From Heracleum sosnowskyi (lineage: Eukaryota > Streptophyta > Magnoliopsida > Apiales > Apiaceae): a stretch of DNA of 64,000 bases. Position numbers and translations under genes: made by a program. Below, piece by piece: positions 43,980 through 54,958 of the stretch. Within the stretch, counting starts at the first letter, position 1; each line of letters begins with the position of its first letter. Location of the stretch: positions 85,480,363 to 85,544,362 of the forward strand of contig CM061239.1 in assembly GCA_030848705.1 (NCBI GenBank), written 5' to 3'. The notes under the pieces are model-generated. The model worked only from the letters and a program-made list of their open reading frames with translations, had not been told where the DNA came from and ran no database searches.

Positions 43980-46900
43980 TCAGTCCATTCTGATCTCACC
44001 TTCTTTAATCATTGGATCGGAGTTAGCAGCTTGATAATCAATCACAGAAGGATAGTGCAGTGGTTCTCCAGGTTTAAGGATTGTTCCTTGGATGTGTCTT
44101 CCAATGTACTCTACCTCTTGTCCCACTCCAGCCCACAACCATGCAATGTTAACATCTTTCTTGTTTAGCTTTGGCATGTTTGGTAGTCTGGGATGCACTT
44201 CCAATCCTCTTTCCACTCTCTTCCTATAGTAAGGAACATTCTCCATTAGAAATCTTCTCAGAGTGTCTGCTGCTTTGTCCTTCTCCGTTGATGAGAATCC
44301 AGTGGATCTAAGATACTTCTCCACTGATATCAGATAGTTGCCTGGATAGTCTCTCAGTTTGTCCTCAGCCAAATAGCAGATTCTGAACATGTCATTCGTC
44401 ATGAATCTAACCATTGGAGGATCTTCAGTAATCTCTGGACCGACTTTCATCAAGATCTCTTTAACATGCTCACGAAGCAGTTCATTTAGCCTTGTTGTCC
44501 TTTGTATCTTGATGAGCATAACCTGAAATTTTGTGTATGTCCTCTGTTCAAAAAACTTAGTTGAAATCACAAAGGTACCTTTCTCAAGAAAATTGATTAC
44601 TATGTTCCAGGCACCGTTTGCTTTAACCCCATCTTTCAGAAAGATCATAGAGTTTCTCAATGCTGTGAAGTAGGTCTGATCTTCAAGATTGGCACTTCTT
44701 ATGTTCTGAATGATAACCTCCACCTCAGCATTGTCGTTGACTTCTAATCCGTCTTCAACTCCGCAAAAGGTTTTATAAGCCATCTCCCAGTCACTTCCTT
44801 CTTTCTTTGCCAGATCCATCATCTTCTTTTTCCTCACTTCACTACACATCTTGAACCTCTTCAGTTTTTCACTTCGCAGAACTGCTTGTTGTTTCTCTTT
44901 CTCAGCTTGTCTGGCATCTATTGCAGCTCTTTGAGCTCTCACCACTTCCAAGGCAGCTTCTTCTTCTTGTGACAGAGAATTTGCTTCTTCTTCCATATTA
45001 TCCTCCCAGATTGGATATTCAACAGGCTCTGGATAATATGGCTCATGTTTCTCCTGAATCGGTTGCTCTTGCATGAACTCAAATTCCTCTTCACTTTCCT
45101 CTTCTTGTACCATGTCCTCAATCCAGTACTGTCTAACTGGAATAGCTTCAACCGTTTCCCAAACTCCCCATCCATCCAGACCTTTCTCCCCATCTCCAAC
45201 TTTCTCCCCCTTAGTTGAGGAATCCTCGACAAAAGCATCCTCAGCATAAAAGGTAGTAGAAGGATCAGGTTGTTGATTTGAAGTTCCAGGTTGTCCAGTT
45301 TGTTGGTTCCTTAGCATAGTCCAGATTGACTGTACCCCGTCGCTTTGGTTGTCCAAGAAATCCATGATCTGCTTATTCATATCATTCATAGAAGCTAGGG
45401 TCAGGTCAATGTTATCCAATCTTGAGTTGGTAGTCTTTTCCATATGATCCAGTCTCTTGGTCAGCTTAGACTCTACTCTTGAAAGTGTGTTCATTGCATC
45501 TTTTACCCGCGCTTGACCATCTCGGATAACCAGAATGTCTTCTCTTAAAGCTTCCTGTCCTTGCGACAAAGAAAACACTTCATTCATGAATCCATCTTTT
45601 AATTCCTTGACGTCCGTCCTCAATTCGACCAGTTCCTCCATTGCTTCCTTCTTCAAGGAGTCCACTGCCTGCTTAGTACCTGTTATAGTGCCAGATGCAC
45701 TGCCAATGACCCTGAATGTTCTTCTAGAATCAGCTGCAGCCAAGTCAACCTTCTCTTGAATAGTCTTTAAAGAAGCATTGCCTTGACTAGAGGAGATCCC
45801 TTGGTCAAAGGAAGGTCGCAGTGGAACCTTGAATAATGGATTTCCTTCTTTATCACGAACTGTCATCTCCTTGAGTGTTGATTGAACATGTAACTCTCGT
45901 TCTGTAGGCAGTAGCTGATCATCAATGTTTGGCAGGGTTACGGTGTCACTCCTCACATTTGGCTCTGGGTGTACACTCAACGTTTCTGTTGGTGTTTCAC
46001 TCATTTTTCCTTTCCCACTCAGGCCAGGTGTATGTGTTTTTGTTTCACTCAATCCCGTTTTTCTAGTTGTACCTGCAAAACAAAACACTGTAGCCGTCCT
46101 TAAGGAGGTCACCGGTGGTGCAATGGGGCTTCGCAAGTCCCCGTCCTTGGTTAAACCAAGTTGCTGATCATCCTTAGATGATATATCCTTTGAAGGATCT
46201 AGAGTTTGAATCTCTAGGGGGTTAGAAACAGGCTCTATTAACAGCAGAGATCCTGAACCTTCCCCTTGAGTCTGTGAAGACTTCACCTCAGTTAACTCCT
46301 CAATAGTAATTGATTCATTGTCACCGAGTTGCCGATCTGCACCTACGTCAGACCCTTTACCCGCAGGATCCAGATATGTTCTATCTGGGGAGCTAGGCAA
46401 TGACCCTTTAGATTTTGCATTTAGGTCAGAGCCTTCTCTCGACGTCTGTGAAGACCCTTGGTTCTTAGAACCTTTAACCAATGAACCTGACCGTAATATG
46501 GTCGGAACACCAGTTGCTTCCGTCAATTCTTCCTTACTTGATTGAGCTATTGGTTCAGATATAGCTTTTGTTAGCATTGCCCAATCAAAATCAGAAAAAT
46601 CTGTGAAGGGTTCTTTGGATGAGAGAAATGAACTATCAACAGTTGCCTCAGTTTCTGTTTTTCTCCTTTTAGAGGTAGGCAGAGCTGCTGTTGAAGGGTG
46701 TATCTCCTTATGTGGTGCTGCTATGGCACTATCTCTCTATACACTCATGGATGTCTGAATGTTGGGTATAGTAGGGGAAGGAGGTTCGTTTATGGTTTCA
46801 TTTGGCTCTTCCAAAGGCTCTTCGACCGTGGTTAGAGATTGTGGGTTTGCAATCTCATGGTCAGTGATGGCCACTGAGGGCTCTAGATCAACATCCATTG

Positions 46901-47771
46901 GTTGTGGTTCAGGAGCCAGTTCAGGTTCAGGAATGTTACCTTCATTTACCTGTTCCCCTGGGGGTAGAAGTGGTAGGGGCATCGTTCTTAGATATTCAGT
47001 GAGAACAGTGGGTACCCCTGGAAGATGAGTCTTTCTTATCAGAGCGGTTATTGCATTGCTCTTCATCCTCATGCACTCCATGGTCTCCTCGCCTTCAAAT
47101 GTCTCCCGTTCATCATCTGTTAAGATATCATTCAGAATTAGCTGTAGGAACCTAGGATAGAAACAAAGCACATCATCTATGCCTGTCCTTTCATCCAGTG
47201 GTCCCATGCACAGAATGACTTGATCAATCACTAGCCTTCCTATGTTAATATGCCTATTGTTAGCAATGGCAAACCCTATCTTTTGAAGGAATAAAGGAAT
47301 ACCATGCAAATTTGTTAGCTTGGCAGTAAAAACATGGATTAGGGTATGAAAGAAAAAGTTCCATGGCTTTGTCAGGTAATGCTTAAGAAACTCTCCCACA
47401 AAGAAGTTTGGTTGTTGACTTCTAATGAGAGTGAAGAAAGCATGTATCTCCTCAGTCGTGGGATCCGGAACATGGTTTTCTTTAGTAAAATGTAGTATTT
47501 TGTTAAAGTCATGTTCCGTCACCCTTATTGTTCTGCCCCCTGGCACAACAAAACTGAAAGATCTAATGTTATTCTCACTTGTATCCGTGGCGGTTGTGTA
47601 CAACGCAGTCAATTGATCGATGCAAAGGACTACGGGAGTACTCAAGGCGTATGCCACTAACGAACGTGTATTCAAAAACTCTGCCCATGCACGAAACTGT
47701 AAGTTCGTAATGGCTGGCAAGTTTTGAAACGAGACATGATTAGTTTTGGTAACGATAAATTCTCCGGCCAT
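43980..47771 (-). pseudogene. copia-4 ORF2 with one in-frame TAG
   Basis: A single frame of about 1263 codons is interrupted only by TAG at 46737-46739. The N-terminal 240 residues, ending in FYPRFL, match the copia-1 ORF2 layout. A Ser/Thr/Pro-rich region, a coiled coil, an acidic stretch and a C-terminal domain also like copia-1 follow. No membrane span was seen. The lone stop could be a mutation or a read-through site; I favour mutation because pol also has a stop. Confidence 0.82.
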
Positions 47772-49247
47772 TGTATTTCAAATTTTCAGAAAATTAAATT
47801 AAACCAAAACTAATTTTCACTTAAATTTAATTAATTATTACTAATTAATCAAACTCAAACCAAAATACCCCTTTTAATCACTTAAACAACTTCGAACAAA
47901 TAAACTACCAAATTAAGAACCCCAACTTTTTCTAACTCAAGAAAAGTATTTTTTTAATCAAAATACACTTCCAAAGAGATGGATTTCAACTAAAAATAAC
48001 TATTCAAGAACAGTATTATCAGGTAAGGTTCGAAAGAGAATGGCTTTGATAGTATTCTTTAACCACAACCGAGATTTAAAAACACAGAGGTCACAAAGTA
48101 CAGAGATTTCACTTTTAAAAATGAGATCACTGTAAAAACTGAAGTTACTGTGTATAATTCTTGGTTAAAAACTGAAAACTATCGAGTTTGATGTTCTTGG
48201 CTGTATCTCTATGTTTGTAAGTATAAACTTGACAAAAGCTTTTCTCAGATCTGTAAACAATGAAAAGAAAAAGAACTAAGTGCTAGTTAAATACTTTTTG
48301 AAACTGTAAGGGTAAAATGGTCAATTCTTGTTCGATGGTTTTTTATTTGAACCTTCGATAGGTTTTTCAGAGGGGCACTAAAGTCAAAAGCACTTCGATA
48401 GTTTTTGAAAAACTATCTAAGTGTTTAAAATCTGGAATTTAAATAGACTTTCTGAAAAACTATTGAAGCCCTTTTCTTGTTTTAAACCAAAAACTATCGA
48501 ACAACTTTTTAGAAAAACTATCGAGAATTTTAATATAAAATTAATTAAATTCACTTCGATGGTTTTTTCTACTGATTTTCAAAATCTATCGAGAATTTAA
48601 ATATTGAATTAGATAAATTCACTTCGATATATTTTAAAAGTATTCTCAAAAACTATCGAAAGGTGTTTTCGATGGTTTTTCTTTCCCTATTTAAAAACTA
48701 TCGAATTTTGACTTCGATGGTTTTTATTTAGTACTTAGAAAAACTATCGAATTTTCTAAAATTTGATATTTTTTGCTTCTTTTCAAATTTTAAAACCTGT
48801 TCATGTTCTAAAATTCAAATTTTTGTATTTCCTGTCAAGTTTTATTTTGAATAAATCTTTTAAAATTTACCAAAATCAATTGTTAACAGAAAATTCACAA
48901 TTTTCTTAGAATAAAATTAACTAAATATCATTTAATGATATTAATCAATTAACATCCAATAAATTATGCTGCATTAATCTACAATGTTAAAAAACAAAGT
49001 AAACTAATTCAAATTAAATAGATGCTTAAATATTTAAAACAAATATTAGCACCTAAATAATTTTTAGAATTAATAACCAATTAAATGCCAGAAGATATAT
49101 CATCCATAATTATGACATAAAATTAGTTCAATAATCCTAACTACGAGAATTTCTCCAGAAAATAAATTCACGAGTCCTAAGGATATAGAAATTCTTAAAC
49201 TCATGTATTTAATAGGACTATCTGCAATTACTGACTTCTAATCAAAA
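47772..49247 (-). other. copia-4 ORF2-pol spacer with CTATCGAA motif cluster
   Basis: Noncoding and AT-rich. More than ten copies of AACTATCGAA or TTCGATAGTT (some with TTCGATGGTT) lie between about 48331 and 48755, many as facing pairs. No gene was seen. Confidence 0.75.
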
Positions 49248-50336
49248 TCAATTAGAAAGATTTAACATCCCAAGTTCACCAACCAGCTTTGAAAAAGTGG
49301 ATTCATCAAGCGGTTTAGTAATGATGTCTACAATTTGTTCTTCTGTGGGTACAAAATGTAACTCCACAGTTCCATTTATGACATGCTCTCGGATAAAATG
49401 ATACATGATGTCGATGTGCTTCGTCCTCGAGTGTTGCACTGGGTTGTTTGAGATTGCTATGGCACTTGTGTTGTCGCAAAATATTGGAATATTTGTCAAC
49501 AAAAGCCCATAGTCACGGAGTTGGTTTCTCATCCACAAGATCTGAGCACAGCAGCTACCAGCAACAATGTATTCAGCCTCAGCTGTTGATGTGGACACTG
49601 AATGCTGCTTCTTGCTATACCAGGAAATTAACCTTCTTCCAAGAAACTGACAACTTCCTGGAGTACTTTTCCGATCAATCTTACAACCTGCAAAATCAGA
49701 GTCTGTGTATCCAATAAGATCAAATCATGTATCTTTAGGGTACCAAATTCCAAGATTTGGGGTCCCCTTAAGATATCTAAATATTTGCTTAACAGTTATT
49801 AGATGAGATTCTTTAGGATCAGACTGAAACCTAGCACACAAGCATGTTGCAAACATTATATCTGGTCTACTTGCAGTGAGATAAAGTAATGAGCCTATCA
49901 TACCTCTGTAGCCTGTGATGTCAACCTTCTTACCAGTTTCATCCTTATCAAGCTTAGTGGCAGTTGGCATAGGAGTCTTTGCTATAGATGAGTCTTCCAT
50001 TTGATACTTCTTAAGAAGATCTTTGATGTAATTGGACTGACAAATGAATATACCATCTTGTCTTTGGTATACTTGCAGTCCAAGAAAGAATGACAATTCA
50101 CCCTTCATGCTCATTTCATAACGACTCTGCATTAACTTAGCAAATCTCTTGCATAGATCATCATTAGTAGAACCAAATATTATGTCATCAACATATACTT
50201 GCACCAATATCAAATCATTTTTGTGCTTTTTGTAAAAGAGAGTCTTGTCTACAACACCTCTTGTAAAATCATTTTCAAGTAAGAATTCAGAGAGAGTGTC
50301 ATACCATGTCCTTGGAGCTTGTTTGAGTCCATAGAA
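49248..50336 (-). pseudogene. copia-4 pol fragment (RT palm to RNase H)
   Basis: It starts in the YGLKQAPR motif of RT and keeps YVDD. RNase H motifs and the tail follow. One TGA interrupts the frame at 49725-49727. The right edge is where copia-4 stops and gypsy LTR begins. Confidence 0.9.
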
Positions 50337-51488
50337 ACAGGCTCTAAACCGTAAATCGGATTAACATGATTTTCGCGCCAAAACAAACTATGAAACAAGC
50401 TCTAGCTAAATGTGGCCAGTGGTTATACTTAAAATGATTGTACTGTCTCGGGGTCTTTGTTAAAAACAGGGCTAATGAAATTTCGCCATTACGACGGCTA
50501 GAAACAAGTGATTCCCAATTTTATTTTATTTTGCTAAGTGATTCCCAATATTTAACTACACCAATACAACATTCAACCAAACCAAATAATCATCATAAAC
50601 TACTTATCATCTCAACCAAGCCATCATCTTCACAACCAAAGTCAAATCCAACATCTACTCATTTTATCCATCAAAGCACAACCATTTACTTAACTACATC
50701 ACACAAACTTAACCAATCTAAACTTTCTTCAAGATCAATCATATAACCACTATAAAAAATATATAACAAAAGGGTGAGAGTTTGTTTATACCTTCCTTGA
50801 GCTTTAAACACACTAAGACTGGCTTATGATCCTTAATAGAGTCTTGATATATGCTTAATATCCTTAATCTTACAAAAGAAAACCATGAACACCAATTAGT
50901 ATTAGTCATTTACTATTCATTCCTCATATTTGAATGAAGATTTAAACATGATAACCTTAAAGGATGGTAATGAAAGTTTTATCATACCTTAATCTAGTCA
51001 CTAGCAATCCAAAGAGCTATTATTTGTAATTTATGCAAGCTTGGAAGTAGGTTTTTGAAACATTTGTCATTTCTTCCTTGAAAAACTCGAGTGTTGGGTG
51101 GGAGGAAGAAGATGAGAGTTTCTTGATATTTTTGCTTGGTTGGTTGTGTTAATAATGAAGTATCATGTGGTTAAAAGCTTGGTTGGATGACATAATCATG
51201 CTTACCTCACTAATTGCCAAGTGTTGATGATCTACTTGGTCAATAAATGAAAAAGGATACTAACTACTTGTACTTGTCTTGATTTCTAGAACATGGTGGA
51301 TACTTAAGTTATGGTTATCTTGTATCTACTTGCCTAACACATTCTTTTCTCGTTTAATCACCATTTGCTACGTATTCGCTTTATCGCTTGACCTCATTAT
51401 AATGTCTGAACGGTTTCTAAATCATTTTGTTATAAAATGTTCAAGGTGAATGTCCTTGGTGTGTTAGTACCTTGGTGGTGAAAGTGTT
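50337..51488 (-). repeat. Tekay-like gypsy LTR fragment
   Basis: It shares CCGTAAATCGGAT and the TATACCTTCCTTGA donor block with the solo LTR, in the same orientation, but has neither LTR terminus. It may be the remaining part of the gypsy-2 5' LTR after a deletion. copia-5 interrupts it on the right. Confidence 0.7.
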
Positions 51489-52673
51489 TGTCCTAAATCC
51501 AATCATGTATGATGAGTTAGGATAAGAACTTTCTTGTATTCTTATTTGATTTCATTAATGTTAATAAAAGACTTGTTTTGTTTTTATTACGAGCTTTATC
51601 TATTTATAGTGTTTTAAATAAGATGTTCCATAGTTTAGAGTAAAGCTTCTAGAATTATAATGAGATTATAATAGTGAGATCTAGAAGATGATAACTCTGG
51701 ACTTAAACAGTTCCTGATCATAGGATAACTAATCGGAAGTTGGTGAATCCACAAAGATTGGTACATACTATGCTTGCTCCCGTCAGGAGGATGTCTGTTC
51801 TCATAGGCATTTGTGTACCACTAAAGCTAGTATGTAGGTGCTTGTTAGGGAATAAGTTTATTGAACATGACTCGATAAGTTGAACAGCTAATGGAGTTTA
51901 CTCACGTGTCAATAGTTATTCACTGAGTGATAGTTGTACAAGTGTCCTTAGACTTGAGATCGTTAGAGTAATCTTGTATATAATGAACTATGCTTTGGAT
52001 TAGTCCTTAGTCTCAAGGACATTCATTAGGTCTATTCTGGGCATAAGGATTTGTGTATGGAGATAGATAACGTCAATAAAGGATCTACCCCTTCCAGTAA
52101 AGGAAGAGAATATCCTATGTTATTCTTAGTATGCGAGTTCTGGAATCTCTGGCCAGAGTGTATGAAATTAGAAAGGAGTTTCTAATTTGCATTAATATGA
52201 ACTTAGCATTATGAACAAGAAATCATATGATTAAATTTGATAGGCCTGACACGAGATCCATGCCTTGTATTTAATCGGGATATTGTAGGGTACAAGGAAT
52301 TGATTATACTGAAACTAGTCACTGACAGGTTCTTGGTATTCTAAGCAGTGAATTCGTATTATCCGGATAGTCGCGATATGTTGAGAAGCATCACTCACGA
52401 TGTAGAATAAATATAATTAATCAGTTAATTATATTTAATGAATTATTAGAATTCATATAAATAATAAATAAAAGTTTATTATTATTTATTTCTACTAGCG
52501 GCTTAATATTGAACCTAAAGGGTCACACCATAAAAGAATATTTTCTTTGATGAAAAGATTTAAATTATGAGAGAGGAAGAATTATTTTAATCATTATTAA
52601 ACCATTTTAGAAATGTGGGGTTAATATATATATATATATATAAAGATATATTATTAAAACCCTAAGAAAGCCC

Positions 52674-52682
52674 TATAAATAG
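52674..52682 (+). promoter_or_regulatory. TATA box of the copia-5 LTR
   Basis: TATAAATAG follows a longer TA repeat (52625-52643). Transcription is expected to start near 52705, just before the CT tract. Confidence 0.65.
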
Positions 52683-52743
52683 AATGAGATAGTTCATTCT
52701 AAGGCATAACTTGTTTTTGTGAAAAACCTAGAAAAGGAGATAG

Positions 52744-52744
<1 letters not shown>

Positions 52745-52782
<38 letters not shown>
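52745..52782 (+). repeat. CT microsatellite in the copia-5 LTR
   Basis: About 19 CT units lie some 70 bp after the TATA box, so the tract should be in the R region or early leader. Confidence 0.9.
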
Positions 52783-52783
<1 letters not shown>

Positions 52784-53021
52784 AAAGGTGTTAGAGTTTT
52801 TTGAAGAATTCATCGAAGGAAAATTCTTGGTGGATACCGGTAGAGTGCTTCACACTCTGAGGAGCAACTGCTTACTACCATCGATTTTAAAGCTTCGATT
52901 CGCAAGGTATGGTTACGATTCCCCTCGCTCTAGATTTTATATGTTTTTCTATATCTGCGATACATGGTTTTTACGGAATAATTGTTATATCACGCTTCCG
53001 TTCATCCGTAAATTCCTTCAA

Positions 53022-53033
53022 TGGTATCAGAGC
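53022..53033 (+). other. copia-5 primer-binding site
   Basis: TGGTATCAGAGC is a perfect match to the plant initiator-Met tRNA type PBS. Confidence 0.93.
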
Positions 53034-53619
53034 TAGGTTTTGCATATAGAGATTCATATAAAAAAATTCAGATTTTTTTTATGCATGTATGGATTTATTA
53101 TGATTTTTGCAAGTATATTTAGATTTAATTATGAATTAATTCGAAATATTATTTGCATGATATTTTGACCATTGATCTGGGTTCTACAAGTGTTGTGGAT
53201 CATCTAGGTATTTGTTTCATAATTTTGTGATGTGTAGATTATTTGTTATGAATTTTTTAAAATTGTTTTAATTAAAATTCATAAAATAATTATGCATGTT
53301 GAAATATATGAATTAAAATTTGCACAAGGACCCCATAGACACTTGGTTATTTTTTCTTTTGTTTGATTTCCGAAATCATATTATTTTGATTTTTTATTAA
53401 TTTATTAATTAATTGTTAATTAATTTATTAATTAATTGTTAATTAATTTATTAATATTAAAATAAAATAATAATAACAATAAATGCATTAATGGCTAGGC
53501 AGTTTTTTTTGTGTTTTAAATGCTTTATAGCATAGAATTGTTGTAACTTACTAAGCATTAAATAAAAAAAAACTGTTGCTGTTGTCCGCGCGCGCGTGGC
53601 GCGCACTTGCTGGGAAGGG

Positions 53620-53726
53620 TGTAACGCATTCCGGGAATGCGTTACAGGTCCTGTAACGCATGTGTGTCATGCGTTACACAATTAATAGCTTTTAATTGTT
53701 GTAACGCATTCCAGTAATGCGTTACA
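53620..53726 (+). repeat. Three 27-bp palindromes in the copia-5 leader
   Basis: Each spans 27 bp (53620-53646, 53652-53678, 53700-53726) with arms starting TGTAACGCAT and ending ATGCGTTACA. Arms are 13, 11 and 11 bp, and the loops differ. Confidence 0.95.
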
Positions 53727-54376
53727 GCCCTTATGTCCACATTAATAAATTTGATTTTTTGGGAGTTTGGTAACTCCGTTTTGGGCGTGCAATATACCGT
53801 TGGATTCGTTTTTCCGAGACGGATCTAATGGAGTGGTCAAATATTTTTTTTATAAAAGTTTGGAACTGTTTATATTCCCGAAAGTGTTTTAAAGCATGTA
53901 CTAATTGTTTTAATTGCTTTTAAATACTATAATAAATCCATACATCATTATATCATTGTATGACATGATATTACTTGCATGCTTAATTGGTTATTTATTT
54001 TTATATATGAGATATATGCCTATATTTACCATGCGATGATAGATTTAGGTGAACTGAAATCAATATATGGCGTGCTCTAGAAAATCTAGAATAGGAATCG
54101 TTTCTTGCCTTAATAATAATATTATGAGTACAACCATGAGATTCTGATGTTTATGAAACATAGAGTGAAATACTCTTTTGATGTTGAAAATGAAAATTTA
54201 TGTCTAGGTCGTTGGGTTTTAAGCGGGACCGATGTGACCCCTCCAACACACTGGGAATTTTTCATTTAAATATCATAATTGTATTTTGTTTAAGAAAAAG
54301 AGAATCTCCTAGTAATATGATTATGGTTGTAACATAATATAATCCCTCTAAAATTAAATAATATCAAGTAGTAATT

Positions 54377-54776
54377 GGCCAATGACACAACGGGCTTGTG
54401 TCGGTCATAGCCTTCCAACATGGTAGAAAGTAGTTCTTATTTTTTAATCATTGTCGTTTCGTGCTACAGCCGAGGGCTTTGATTTCGAAATAAGAAATAC
54501 TTGTCTATTACATAGAGATGTGTACAATGAATTAGAATCTAATGGTTGTTACGTGCTACAGCCGTGGGCTGTTGGAGACTGATTCAATTGTATGAAATGT
54601 TGGGTTAGACTTGACTTAGAATATTGAGTTTGTCGTGCTACAGCCGTGACTCAATTATTCAAGAGGCTAAAGTCTTATTAGGGAATAATATGAGATGTAA
54701 TTGACAAGAGTTGTCTGCCTACTGAACATCACATGGCGTTTCGTGCCACAGCCGAGGTTGTGTGATGGAATGTAGG
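54377..54776 (+). other. Hairpin array with conserved loop motif CGTGCYACAGCCG
   Basis: Four copies of the 13-nt motif (54460, 54552, 54634 and 54742) each lie between complementary arms. Stems total about 19, 10, 11 and 12 bp and differ in sequence. A fifth hairpin without the motif (54377-54411) precedes them. It ends about 180 nt upstream of gag. It looks like an RNA structure array in the genomic leader; the function is unknown. Confidence 0.75.
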
Positions 54777-54958
54777 ATCCCTATTCCCACTAGGATTATG
54801 AATGCTTAATTTTTCCACTTAGGGGGTTGTATAAATTAGATAAACTAGTGGGAGCCACTTATGAATATAGACCCGATTCATATATTGTTTTAAAATGAAA
54901 TTGAATATTTGCTAGGTGTTGTTATGTGTTTATCATTTACAGATTTACTATATACATT

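Larger units (their letters stand above)
42635..50336 (-). mobile_element. copia-4: truncated Sirevirus-like element
   Basis: It keeps the 3' LTR, PPT, ORF2, spacer and the 3' third of pol. The rest of pol, gag and the 5' LTR are missing; pol stops at a junction with a gypsy LTR fragment. ATATG before the left LTR would be one TSD copy. It is closely related to copia-1. Confidence 0.9.
51489..53020 (+). repeat. copia-5 5' LTR (1.5 kb)
   Basis: It starts TGTCCTAAATCC and ends CCTTCA two bases before the PBS. The left end is the best TG candidate; the right end is firm. It contains a TATA box and a CT microsatellite. A short frame near its end has no gene-like features. Confidence 0.8.
53034..54958 (+). 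other. copia-5 leader between PBS and gag
   Basis: 1.9 kb, noncoding. It has AT-rich sequence, a CpG-rich spot (53587-53606), three palindromes, and a hairpin array just before gag. No open frame looked real. Confidence 0.8.

Noticed and set aside
50341..51488. Host intergenic DNA between copia-4 and copia-5
   Set aside because: It shares blocks with the other gypsy LTRs in the same orientation, so it is an LTR fragment.
53022..53033. tRNA gene near the GGTATCAGAGC sequences
   Set aside because: Only the 3' complement of a tRNA is present, at LTR edges; these are primer-binding sites.
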